In this document: in pieces, positions 1-5,318 of the stretch
Numbering within the stretch: position 1 is the first letter of the stretch
How the letters are laid out: the number at the start of each line of letters is the position of its first letter
DNA from: Pelotomaculum sp. UBA4789
Lineage (GTDB): Bacteria; Bacillota; Desulfotomaculia; Desulfotomaculales; Pelotomaculaceae
NCBI GenBank assembly: GCA_002402945.1
Contig: DHGV01000015.1
Coordinates: 3,546-12,362 of the forward strand
Length of the DNA stretch: 8,817 bases
Direction: 5' to 3'
Translations under genes and position numbers: made by a program
The notes under the pieces: generated by a model
The model's database searches: none
What the model was told of the DNA's origin: nothing
Seen by the model: only the letters and a program-made list of their open reading frames with translations

Positions 1-129
1 GACCTGATTTTACCGCGCATTTTCGCCGGTGAGCGCATCAGCCGGCAGGACATCGTAGCGCTGGGACACGGCGGTCTGTGTGACGAGTGTGCTGAATGCC
101 ACTTCCCGGCTTGTTCTTTCGGTAAATAA
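1..129 (+). CDS. Molybdopterin-binding (MoCF/MoeA-like) protein, C-terminal end only
   Basis: Frame 1 is open from the window edge to TAA at 127-129 and gives the last 42 residues of a protein whose start lies outside. The tail reads ...LILPRIFAGERIS... and ends in a four-cysteine cluster, CDECAECHFPACSFGK. From memory, proteins with a MoeA/MogA-like molybdopterin-binding domain in anaerobic Firmicutes end with this kind of tail (GLC-x2-C-x2-C-x4-C-x-FGK), which would bind Zn or an Fe-S cluster. Seen directly: the open frame and the four closely spaced cysteines. The family assignment rests on recall of that tail and on the moeA-like gene 31 bp downstream. The catalytic domain is not visible, so the exact function cannot be given. 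Confidence 0.65.
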   Translation, partial: DLILPRIFAGERISRQDIVALGHGGLCDECAECHFPACSFGK

Positions 130-145
130 TCAGAGCTTAAACCGC

Positions 146-151
146 GGAGGT
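146..151 (+). promoter_or_regulatory. Ribosome binding site that sets the moeA-like start
   Basis: GGAGGT lies 9 nt before GTG at 161. The frame stays open back to an ATG at 80, but that ATG sits inside the preceding gene and has no Shine-Dalgarno sequence. Starting at 161 also puts the protein start just before the usual MoeA N-terminal pattern (ENVKLEEAQELIL). A TTG at 164 is the only near alternative. Confidence 0.75.
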
Positions 152-160
152 AAAAACCTG

Positions 161-1375
161 GTGTTGGAGAATGTAAAGCTGGAAGAAGCACAGGAACTCA
201 TCCTGGATTTTATCAAGCCTTTGCCCGCAGAGTCTGTGCCTTTGCTGGAAGCGCTGGGCCGTATTATTTGCCGGGATACATTTGCCGCGTATGACCTGCC
301 GGTATGCGAACAATCAGCGGTGGACGGCTTTGCGGTATCTGCAAGCGAAAAGGAAAAGGTCCATAGCTATATAGTCAGAGAGTTTCTAAAACCTGGAGAA
401 ATGCCAGTTTCCTCATTGAACCCGGGACAGGCTGCCAGGGTTGTTACCGGCGGACCGGCGCCTGTTGGAACGATAGCAGTGGTTCCATATGAAATAACAC
501 GCCTGGCAGGAAACCAGCTTCATTTCACAGGAGACCCGGTGCCTGGCGAAAACATCAAGCCGCGTGGAGAAGATTTCAGAAAAGGTGATTTGCTGGCACG
601 GCAGGGCACTGTAATAAACCCCGGCTTAATTGGGGCGCTGGCGGCATTTGGGAAAAGTGAAGTCGCTGTGTACAGACGTCCCAAAGTGGCTGTTTTAGGT
701 ATGGGGCAGGAAATCATTCCCTGCCAGTCCATGCCTTTACCTGGCCAGATCAGGGACAGCAACGGTCCTATTCTTGCCGCCCTGGCACAGCGTGACGGTA
801 GTCAGGTTACCGGTATCGAACTGGTCGGAGACGGAGATCTGACACAGATCAAAGCCCAGTTGGAAAAACTTCTCCGCCAGGCTGACATTGTATTGACAAC
901 CGGCGGGACCGCCAGCGGAGAATGCGACCAGGCCCTTCGCGCAGTAAGGCAAACCGGCGCGAAGCTTCTTTTCTGGGGTGTAAAGATTAAACCGGGCAGC
1001 CACAGCGGCGCAGCGGTTTATGATGACAAACTGATCATATCACTTTCCGGAAATCCGGCAGCTTGCGCGGCAGGTTATCACCTGCTGGCAGCTCCCGTTT
1101 TACGCTTATTACAGGGTCTTAGTCCTTACCCGGAGTATGTCACCGCAGTATGCACAAGCTCTTTTTTGAAAAAAGGTGGGCCCCGACGCTTTATTCAGGC
1201 CAACCTGGAAATCAATAAAGAAGGTTTGAAAGTGACAATCATGCCGGGCCAGAAATCCAGTATGCTGCGAGGCCTGCTGAACAATGGCAACGCGCTGATC
1301 GATCTTCCTGCGGGCCACCCGCCGCTGGATGCAGGCGCGGAGGTATCAGTCATTATTCTTAACGCTGTTAGATGA
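161..1375 (+). CDS. moeA: MoeA-like molybdopterin molybdotransferase, divergent
   Basis: MoeA inserts molybdenum (or tungsten) into adenylylated molybdopterin in the cytoplasm. From GTG 161 the protein has 404 residues, normal for MoeA. Visible blocks (numbered from that start) are SAVDGFAV with Asp55, RVVTGGPAP near 93-101, PRGED at 134-138, RRPKVAVLG at 172-180, QIRDSN at 196-201, TTGGTASGECD at 246-256, KIKPG at 275-279 and LSGNPA at 295-300, in the family order. Several usually conserved positions differ: the TGDEL motif is MGQEI (Gln183 for Asp), KPGKP is KPGSH (Ser280 for Lys), and LPGNP is LSGNP. As I recall, the E. coli counterparts affect activity. So this may be a specialised paralogue, perhaps for another metal or pterin form, or a weak enzyme. 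It follows another molybdopterin-binding gene by 31 bp and precedes an unknown gene by 12 bp, probably in one operon. Confidence 0.88.
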   Translation: MLENVKLEEAQELILDFIKPLPAESVPLLEALGRIICRDTFAAYDLPVCEQSAVDGFAVSASEKEKVHSYIVREFLKPGEMPVSSLNPGQAARVVTGGPAPVGTIAVVPYEITRLAGNQLHFTGDPVPGENIKPRGEDFRKGDLLARQGTVINPGLIGALAAFGKSEVAVYRRPKVAVLGMGQEIIPCQSMPLPGQIRDSNGPILAALAQRDGSQVTGIELVGDGDLTQIKAQLEKLLRQADIVLTTGGTASGECDQALRAVRQTGAKLLFWGVKIKPGSHSGAAVYDDKLIISLSGNPAACAAGYHLLAAPVLRLLQGLSPYPEYVTAVCTSSFLKKGGPRRFIQANLEINKEGLKVTIMPGQKSSMLRGLLNNGNALIDLPAGHPPLDAGAEVSVIILNAVR

Positions 1376-1387
1376 TAGGATAAAAAA

Positions 1388-1861
1388 ATGAAAAAACTAA
1401 ATTATAGCATTGAGGGTACTGAACAAAACCCGGAACTGCCTTTGTTTTGTGAGAAGCAGCGGCAAGTAATCATCAACAACCTGGCCGAAAAAGCTCTTGA
1501 GCAGTGCGCTGCGGAAGAAGAGGCAATTGGTTTGTTTATGTACAAATCACGCTCTGTCAACCAGAAAGAGCTGATGCTGTTTCATGCCCTTTACCTGATG
1601 CATCAAAGTTGCCGGGATACGAGGATAAAATGTGAGGAAGAAGCCCTTTCAATCCTTGAGATGCCAGAAGTAAAGAAGGTATTGCCGGAAGAAGAGTTCT
1701 TAAAAGAAGCCAAGCTCTTATACTGGAAGCAGTTTAATGAATTATCATGTGATTTAAAGAGTCTTTTAAAGCATGCCAAGGCAATTGGTATGAAAAAGAG
1801 CGCTTTTGATTATTTATTAAACTCACATAAAGCTGTTGCAGATAAACTGTATAAATATTAA
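1388..1861 (+). CDS. Hypothetical helical protein, 157 aa
   Basis: I do not recognise this family. The ATG at 1388 lies 12 bp after the moeA-like stop, with AGGA at 1377-1380 as a modest ribosome site, so it is probably co-transcribed with the Mo-cofactor genes. The protein is rich in Glu, Lys, Leu and Ala, has almost no Gly or Pro after residue 20, and should be nearly all alpha-helical, with a charged segment around residues 97-110. It has five Cys (21, 40, 75, 82, 121) and a His/Tyr/Met-rich stretch at 65-75, but no clear metal motif. There is no signal peptide or membrane segment, so it is cytosolic. A small accessory or chaperone-like role for a molybdoenzyme is possible from position only; its length and sequence do not match TorD or FdhD as I know them. 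Confidence 0.7.
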   Translation: MKKLNYSIEGTEQNPELPLFCEKQRQVIINNLAEKALEQCAAEEEAIGLFMYKSRSVNQKELMLFHALYLMHQSCRDTRIKCEEEALSILEMPEVKKVLPEEEFLKEAKLLYWKQFNELSCDLKSLLKHAKAIGMKKSAFDYLLNSHKAVADKLYKY

Positions 1862-2031
1862 TCTCCGATCTGTCAAGCCTAAAGCTAAAAGCAATGGCCA
1901 ACAGGCATCGGGTGTTCCGGGAAACTGGCGCGCCTTCCATTGTGAAAAGGAGAGTTTGGTTCGCGATACAGCCGGGCCAGCTTTGCTTTGTGCAATGCTG
2001 CCCGGCTTCTGGCCGCTTTATACGGACTCTA
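1862..2031. other. Convergent intergenic gap, 170 bp
   Basis: The gap lies between the 3' ends of the unknown + strand gene and the - strand regulator. Apart from the hairpin at 1970-2007 I see no gene. Reading frames cross it from both sides, but none has a ribosome site with a convincing protein. Confidence 0.6.
1970..2007. terminator. Hairpin between convergent genes, possible bidirectional terminator without a U-tract
   Basis: AGCCGGGC at 1970-1977 pairs perfectly with GCCCGGCT at 2000-2007. After one bulged C the stem continues with AGC/GCT and then TTGC/GCAA around a 5-nt loop (1987-1991), with one T/T mismatch. It is strong and GC-rich, but neither strand has a run of T after it, so it is not a textbook intrinsic terminator. 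It starts 24 bp beyond the regulator stop on the - strand and 108 bp beyond the + strand gene, the right place to stop convergent transcripts or block 3' exonucleases. Confidence 0.45.
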
Positions 2032-3000
2032 TTACACTTCTGCTATTATATCCCCCAGTTCAGTCAGATCATAATCCCCCAGGCCCTGAAGCTCATTTTT
2101 AAATTCCCTGGATTGCAGGATTTCAATAACTGCCTGAAACGGGAGCTTTTCCATGTCCTCTTTTTTAATGACCAGTTCAAAACGCTCCTTTTGCAGCGGA
2201 ACAAAATCAATTCCCCGCACCTGTAGCGAGGCTTTTTCATGTCCCAGAGCCACATCAGCTTCACCGCGTGACACGGCGCTTGCTACCGCGAGATGGGAGT
2301 TTTCTTCCTTCTCATAACCACTGATTTGCTTCCTGTCTAGGCCCAGCTTCCGGATCTGTTCATCCAGCAAAACTCTAGTACCACAGCCTTTCTCCCTGTT
2401 TATAAGCACTAAATCAGGCCGTGTCAGATCCTGCCAGGTTTTGATCCCTTTGGGATTGCCCTTGGCTACGTAAAACCCCTGCATCCGGCAGGCCATGTGG
2501 ATGATCACAGACGGAATGCCGCAAAGTATATAACGGACATAATTGAGGTTATAAATATCATTGTCTCCATCCCAAAGATGGGAGCTGGCCAGGTGTGCTT
2601 TTCCCTGGTAAAGAGCCAGCAGGCCTGAAAGACTGCCAACGTGGTGCCGGAAAGCACGGGTACCATTGGGATGACGTTCCAGGTGGCGGGCCAGTACATC
2701 CAAAATAACATCCTGACCACAGATTACCAGCCTTTGGGATGATGAAGACTGATCTCCTTCGAGTGAGGTTTCTATTTGTTGAGTCAGGCTTCCAGTACCT
2801 GCCGTAATGTTTGATGGCAGTGATTCCAGTTTTTTGCCTTTTTTCTTGTACGTTTCCACATCCTGCAGGTCAACCCGGAGCTTGCGGCCTACCCTGTAAG
2901 CTGTAAGCTCTCCCCGCTTAATTAATTCATATACTGTATTCTTGGCAATATTTAATATGCTTGCGACTTCTTCGGGAGTTAAAGAGGATCCTTCTTTCAA
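2032..3000 (-). CDS. HTH (excisionase/MerR-like) – PBP-like domain transcriptional regulator, probably Mo/W-responsive
   Basis: This is a one-component DNA-binding regulator of 322 residues from TTG 3000. Residues 7-56 form a helix-turn-helix of the excisionase type (LTPEEVASILNIAKNTVYEL, then a GRKLRVDLQDVETY wing). A Ser/Gln-rich linker runs to about 88. Residues 90-320 form a periplasmic-binding-protein-like ligand domain (PBP_like, PF12727 type) with HLWDGDNDIYN, QGFYVAKGNPKGIKTWQDL, INREKGCGTRVLLDEQ and the AVASAVSRGEADVALG block. From recall, genes of this architecture often sit beside molybdate/tungstate transport and Mo-cofactor genes, and the PBP-like domain is thought to sense the oxyanion. 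Here it sits between such genes and is divergent from the transporter operon, so it is the natural candidate to bind the repeats at 3085-3126 and 3177-3191. Ligand and sites are inferred. Confidence 0.88.
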   Translation of the reverse strand: MKEGSSLTPEEVASILNIAKNTVYELIKRGELTAYRVGRKLRVDLQDVETYKKKGKKLESLPSNITAGTGSLTQQIETSLEGDQSSSSQRLVICGQDVILDVLARHLERHPNGTRAFRHHVGSLSGLLALYQGKAHLASSHLWDGDNDIYNLNYVRYILCGIPSVIIHMACRMQGFYVAKGNPKGIKTWQDLTRPDLVLINREKGCGTRVLLDEQIRKLGLDRKQISGYEKEENSHLAVASAVSRGEADVALGHEKASLQVRGIDFVPLQKERFELVIKKEDMEKLPFQAVIEILQSREFKNELQGLGDYDLTELGDIIAEV

Positions 3001-3006
3001 ATTTAC

Positions 3007-3012
3007 ACCTCC
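3007..3012 (-). promoter_or_regulatory. Ribosome binding site that sets the TTG start of the regulator
   Basis: On the - strand GGAGGT (inside GGGGAGGTG) lies 6 nt before TTG at 3000-2998. The longer frame to an ATG at 3063 would put 21 residues on the wrong side of this ribosome site and would begin upstream of the predicted -10 box, so the TTG is preferred. Confidence 0.8.
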
Positions 3013-3030
3013 CCATATATTCTGATGATT

Positions 3031-3059
3031 ATTATACCTTATTTTTATTTGTTTGATAA
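3031..3059 (-). promoter_or_regulatory. Candidate promoter for the regulator gene
   Basis: Reading the - strand, TTATCA (3059-3054, 4 of 6 to the -35 consensus) and a perfect TATAAT (3036-3031) are separated by 17 bp. Transcription would start near 3024, giving a short leader that contains the GGAGGT site. The 14-bp tandem repeats begin about 25 bp upstream of this -35 box. Confidence 0.55.
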
Positions 3060-3084
3060 TCACCTTTTGTGATGTTTAATTGAG

Positions 3085-3126
3085 TTATGCAGATAATATT
3101 ATGCAGACAATATTATGTAGAATGGT
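3085..3126. repeat. Three tandem 14-bp repeats, candidate operator array
   Basis: Copies start at 3085, 3099 and 3113: TTATGCAGATAATA, TTATGCAGACAATA and TTATGTAGAATGGT. The first two differ at one position; the third keeps TTATG-AGA and then diverges. The 14-bp period and the location between the divergent promoters suggest repeated regulator sites. The third copy contains TTATGTAG, the reverse complement of CTACATAA at 3174-3181. Confidence 0.65.
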
Positions 3127-3176
3127 ACTTGACATAATTTGTGTTAATTTTTTATTTGTTCCATGACACAACGCTA

Positions 3177-3191
3177 CATAACATAACATAA
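3177..3191. repeat. CATAA x3 array upstream of the transporter promoter
   Basis: Three perfect tandem copies of CATAA (3177, 3182, 3187), preceded by CTA so that CTACATAA is formed at 3174-3181. The array ends 28 bp before the -35 box at 3220. The same pentamer array occurs upstream of the modA promoter. Confidence 0.6.
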
Positions 3192-3219
3192 ATATTTATT
3201 ATAAAGTTATCCCTTTCTA

Positions 3220-3248
3220 TTGACTAAATATGTTTTAATAATTATCAT
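3220..3248 (+). promoter_or_regulatory. Candidate main promoter of the transporter / radical SAM operon
   Basis: TTGACT (3220-3225) and TATCAT (3243-3248) are 17 bp apart; each matches the sigma-70/A consensus at 5 of 6 positions. Transcription would begin near 3255. The -10 box lies inside the palindrome at 3241-3254, and TTATGTAA follows at 3260-3267, so control by a bound protein at this site is likely. Confidence 0.55.
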
Positions 3249-3254
3249 GATAAT
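3241..3254. promoter_or_regulatory. 14-bp perfect palindrome covering the -10 box, likely operator
   Basis: ATTATCATGATAAT is fully self-complementary. It covers the TATCAT -10 box, so a dimeric protein bound here would block the promoter. Its hexamers (ATTATC, GATAAT) resemble Fur half-sites but are in the opposite order to a standard Fur box, so I do not name the repressor. Confidence 0.5.
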
Positions 3255-3300
3255 AGTTGTTATGTAAATTTATTTAACTTTATATAACTATATCTGCTGA

Positions 3301-3330
3301 TTTACAGTTTATTAAATTGATTTATATAAT
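3301..3330 (+). promoter_or_regulatory. Second candidate promoter of the transporter operon
   Basis: TTTACA (3301-3306) and a perfect TATAAT (3325-3330) are 18 bp apart, giving a start near 3337 and a shorter leader of about 135 nt. In DNA this AT-rich such matches can arise by chance. Confidence 0.35.
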
Positions 3331-3457
3331 GTTTTGTTGTGTGTCTGCAAAGAGATAGAAAGTTGTTGAATTGTATTTAGGCGCCTGGAATTTAGCAGAG
3401 CTTCTGAAATAGAATGGAATATGCACACTGGTTACAATACAGATATGCTGAAAAGAC

Positions 3458-3463
3458 AGGGGA
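3458..3463 (+). promoter_or_regulatory. Ribosome binding site for a probable CTG start of the permease
   Basis: AGGGGA lies 9 nt before CTG at 3473. The first in-frame conventional start, TTG at 3527, has no ribosome site and would cut the first membrane segment in half, so the rarer CTG (or the adjacent ATA at 3470) fits better. Confidence 0.5.
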
Positions 3464-3472
3464 TGTAAAATA

Positions 3473-4495
3473 CTGAAAACGCTAAGATTTCTGGAGACTT
3501 CACCCAAAATAGCGTTACTCTTTTTCTTGGTAGTGGCAATATTCTTCACTTCGTTTCTTTTTGGACGCTACCCGGTAACGCCTGACAAGGTTATGGCCAT
3601 TCTGATTTCCAAGATTATCAGCGTTCCCAAATCATGGACCGACACCATGGAGACTGTAGTGCTGCAGGTGCGGTTTCCCCGTATTGTGGCAGCCCTGATG
3701 GTCGGCGGCGCGCTGTCTGTTTCCGGAGCCGCCTATCAGAGTGTTTTTAAAAATCCCCTGGTATCACCAGCTATCCTGGGTGTTTCAGCGGGAGCAGGCT
3801 TCGGCGCGGCGTTGGGGATGATCCTGTATTTACCTTGGGTGGCTGTGCAATTACTGGCCTTTGTGTTTGCGCTGCTGGCTGTTGCCATCTCTTTATTTAT
3901 CAGCAAAATCATTGGAGGCAGTTCCATGATCGTACTGGTATTAGGCGGTATGGTTATATCAGCCTTCTTTCAAGCGCTGATTTCGATAGCCAAGTACATT
4001 GCTGATCCTCTTGACACTTTGCCGGCCATTACTTTCTGGCTGATGGGGGGATTGTCCAAGGTGTCAAATAATGACGTGATTTTCGCAATTTTACCGATCA
4101 CAATTTCAATCGCTGTTCTATACCTCCTTCGCTGGCAGGTTAATGTTCTTACAGTTGGTGATGAAGAAGCGGCAGCGCTGGGAGTTAATATTAACCGCAT
4201 CAGGCTGGTAGTGGTGTTATGTGCCACGTTGATGACGGCGGCGGCAGTCAGCATCAGCGGTATCATCGGATGGGTAGGCCTGCTTATACCGCATATGGCC
4301 CGGATGATCATTGGGCCAAACTTCCAGTTGCTATTACCAGTATCGCTCTTAATGGGCAGCGGATACCTGCTGCTGGTTGACAATATCGGCCGCAGCGCGG
4401 GCTCTGTAGAAATCCCCCTGGGTATACTCACATCTCTGATTGGAGCGCCATTTTTTATTTTCCTATTATCAAAAGCAAAGAAGGGATGGTCGTGA
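3473..4495 (+). CDS. FecCD-type ABC transporter permease
   Basis: This is the membrane subunit of a type II importer (BtuC/FecCD/MolB family), which moves a metal complex or oxyanion delivered by the lipoprotein encoded downstream. From CTG 3473 it has 340 residues, the normal length, with about ten hydrophobic segments beginning at ALLFFLVVAIFF. Family blocks include RFPRIVAALMVGGALSVSG, KNPLVSPAILGVSAGAGFGA, the ATPase-coupling stretch GDEEAAALGV, GWVGLLIPHMARMI and EIPLGILTSLIGAPFF. The end overlaps the ATPase start. Family members import siderophore iron, haem, cobalamin or, in MolBCA, molybdate/tungstate. The surrounding Mo genes make the last plausible, but cargo cannot be read from the sequence. 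The start is the least certain part. Confidence 0.9.
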   Translation: MKTLRFLETSPKIALLFFLVVAIFFTSFLFGRYPVTPDKVMAILISKIISVPKSWTDTMETVVLQVRFPRIVAALMVGGALSVSGAAYQSVFKNPLVSPAILGVSAGAGFGAALGMILYLPWVAVQLLAFVFALLAVAISLFISKIIGGSSMIVLVLGGMVISAFFQALISIAKYIADPLDTLPAITFWLMGGLSKVSNNDVIFAILPITISIAVLYLLRWQVNVLTVGDEEAAALGVNINRIRLVVVLCATLMTAAAVSISGIIGWVGLLIPHMARMIIGPNFQLLLPVSLLMGSGYLLLVDNIGRSAGSVEIPLGILTSLIGAPFFIFLLSKAKKGWS

Positions 4496-5283
4496 GCTTA
4501 TTTGTTCAAACACTGAGTTTTAATTACACAAAACGCTCCAATATACTAAATGATGTATCTTTATCTGTTGCCAAAGGAGATGTTTTATGCCTATTAGGCC
4601 CTAATGGAACGGGGAAGACAACCTTGTTGCGCTGCATTCTCGGGATATTAAAAATCAATCAGGGGGAAATCCATATTGGGGGCCGCGCTATAAGAAGTTT
4701 GTCTGCCAGGGAGCTGGCCAGAGAGGTGGCATATGTTCCCCAGGCTACCAGCACAGTTTTCCCATACCAGGTATTGGATATGGTTATTATGGGCCGCAAT
4801 CCCCATCTGGGCTTAATATCCACGCCGTCGTCCAGGGATGAGGAGATCGCCAGGGAAGCGCTGACAAAAACAGGCATTCTCCACTTGGAGAACTGCCTGT
4901 TTAGCGAAATCAGCGGCGGCGAACGCCAGCTGGTGCTTATTGCACGTGCTTTGGCCCAACAGGCAAACCTCTTGATTTTGGACGAGCCGACAGCCAACCT
5001 TGACTTCGGCAATCAAGCCCGTGTACTGATGATCATCAATGATCTCGCCCGGCAGGGCTACTCAATTTTTATGACCTCACATTTTCCCAACCAGGCTTTT
5101 CTGGTGTGCAATAAAGTGGCCATTATGAACGAAGGACGGATTTTGGCATGCGGCAGCCCTGACGAGATAATTACAGACAGCTGTTTGAGCGATTTGTATT
5201 CTTCAAGTATAAAAGTGGTTTCTGCCAGAATTCTTGACAAGCCGCACAAGGAAGTTAAGGTATGTGTGCCAATGCTGGTCTGA
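4492..5283 (+). CDS. ABC transporter ATP-binding protein (FepC/MolC type)
   Basis: This cytoplasmic ATPase powers the permease encoded just before it. It has all ABC motifs: Walker A GPNGTGKTT, Q-loop YVPQ, signature ISGGERQ, Walker B LLILDEP, D-loop NLD and switch His in MTSHFP. It also has the FecE/FepC-type segment VLDMVIMGRNPHLGL. I chose GTG 4492, which overlaps the permease stop as GTGA, because AAGGGA (4481-4486) is 5 nt upstream. The in-frame ATG at 4486 lies on top of that ribosome site. The result is 263 residues, typical for the family. The overlap means coupled translation and equal subunit production. A 35-bp gap follows before the radical SAM gene. Confidence 0.93.
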   Translation: MSLFVQTLSFNYTKRSNILNDVSLSVAKGDVLCLLGPNGTGKTTLLRCILGILKINQGEIHIGGRAIRSLSARELAREVAYVPQATSTVFPYQVLDMVIMGRNPHLGLISTPSSRDEEIAREALTKTGILHLENCLFSEISGGERQLVLIARALAQQANLLILDEPTANLDFGNQARVLMIINDLARQGYSIFMTSHFPNQAFLVCNKVAIMNEGRILACGSPDEIITDSCLSDLYSSSIKVVSARILDKPHKEVKVCVPMLV

Positions 5284-5318
5284 CTTGTCAGTTTCATAGG
5301 AGAGGGGGGAAATTAAGT

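Larger units (their letters stand above)
3001..3472. other. AT-rich divergent control region, 472 bp
   Basis: This gap separates the - strand regulator from the + strand transporter operon and is far more AT-rich than its neighbours. It holds the regulator promoter, three 14-bp tandem repeats, a three-fold CATAA array, two candidate + strand promoters and a 14-bp palindrome. From the first + promoter the leader of the permease mRNA would be about 215 nt. I looked for a cobalamin-type or other known riboswitch core in it and recognised none. A 15-codon frame (3421-3468, ATG to TAA) ends just before the permease start and could be a leader peptide, but has no clear ribosome site. Confidence 0.7.

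Noticed and set aside
1836..2226. Two + strand frames across the convergent gap
   Set aside because: They overlap the end of the regulator gene on the other strand and have no recognisable domain; the regulator is clearly the coding strand there.
3085..3191. CRISPR-like repeat array
   Set aside because: The repeats are 14 bp and 5 bp in direct tandem with no unique spacers, and no cas gene is near.
3241..3254. Standard Fur box
   Set aside because: Fur-type hexamers are present but in the reverse order (ATTATC then GATAAT with 2 bp between). The usual GATAAT GATAAT x ATTATC order is not met, so I call it only an operator-like palindrome.
3259..3288. ModE-type operator GTTAT ... ATAAC
   Set aside because: The arms (GTTATGTA and TATATAAC) look right but the whole site is 30 bp, about 8 bp longer than the ModE operator I remember, and no ModE gene is visible here.
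3421..3468. 15-codon leader peptide gene (MHTGYNTDMLKRQGM)
   Set aside because: It has a start and stop and good position, but no clear Shine-Dalgarno sequence and no run of one regulatory amino acid; kept only as a remark in the leader entry.
3255..3472. Cobalamin or molybdenum-cofactor riboswitch
   Set aside because: I could not find a B12 box or a structured GC-rich core; most of the leader is too AT-rich for a stable multi-stem RNA.
3970..4431. 153-codon open frame on the - strand
   Set aside because: Antisense to the conserved permease core; the product is Ser/Thr/Ile-rich without motifs, as expected from the reverse complement of a membrane protein gene.
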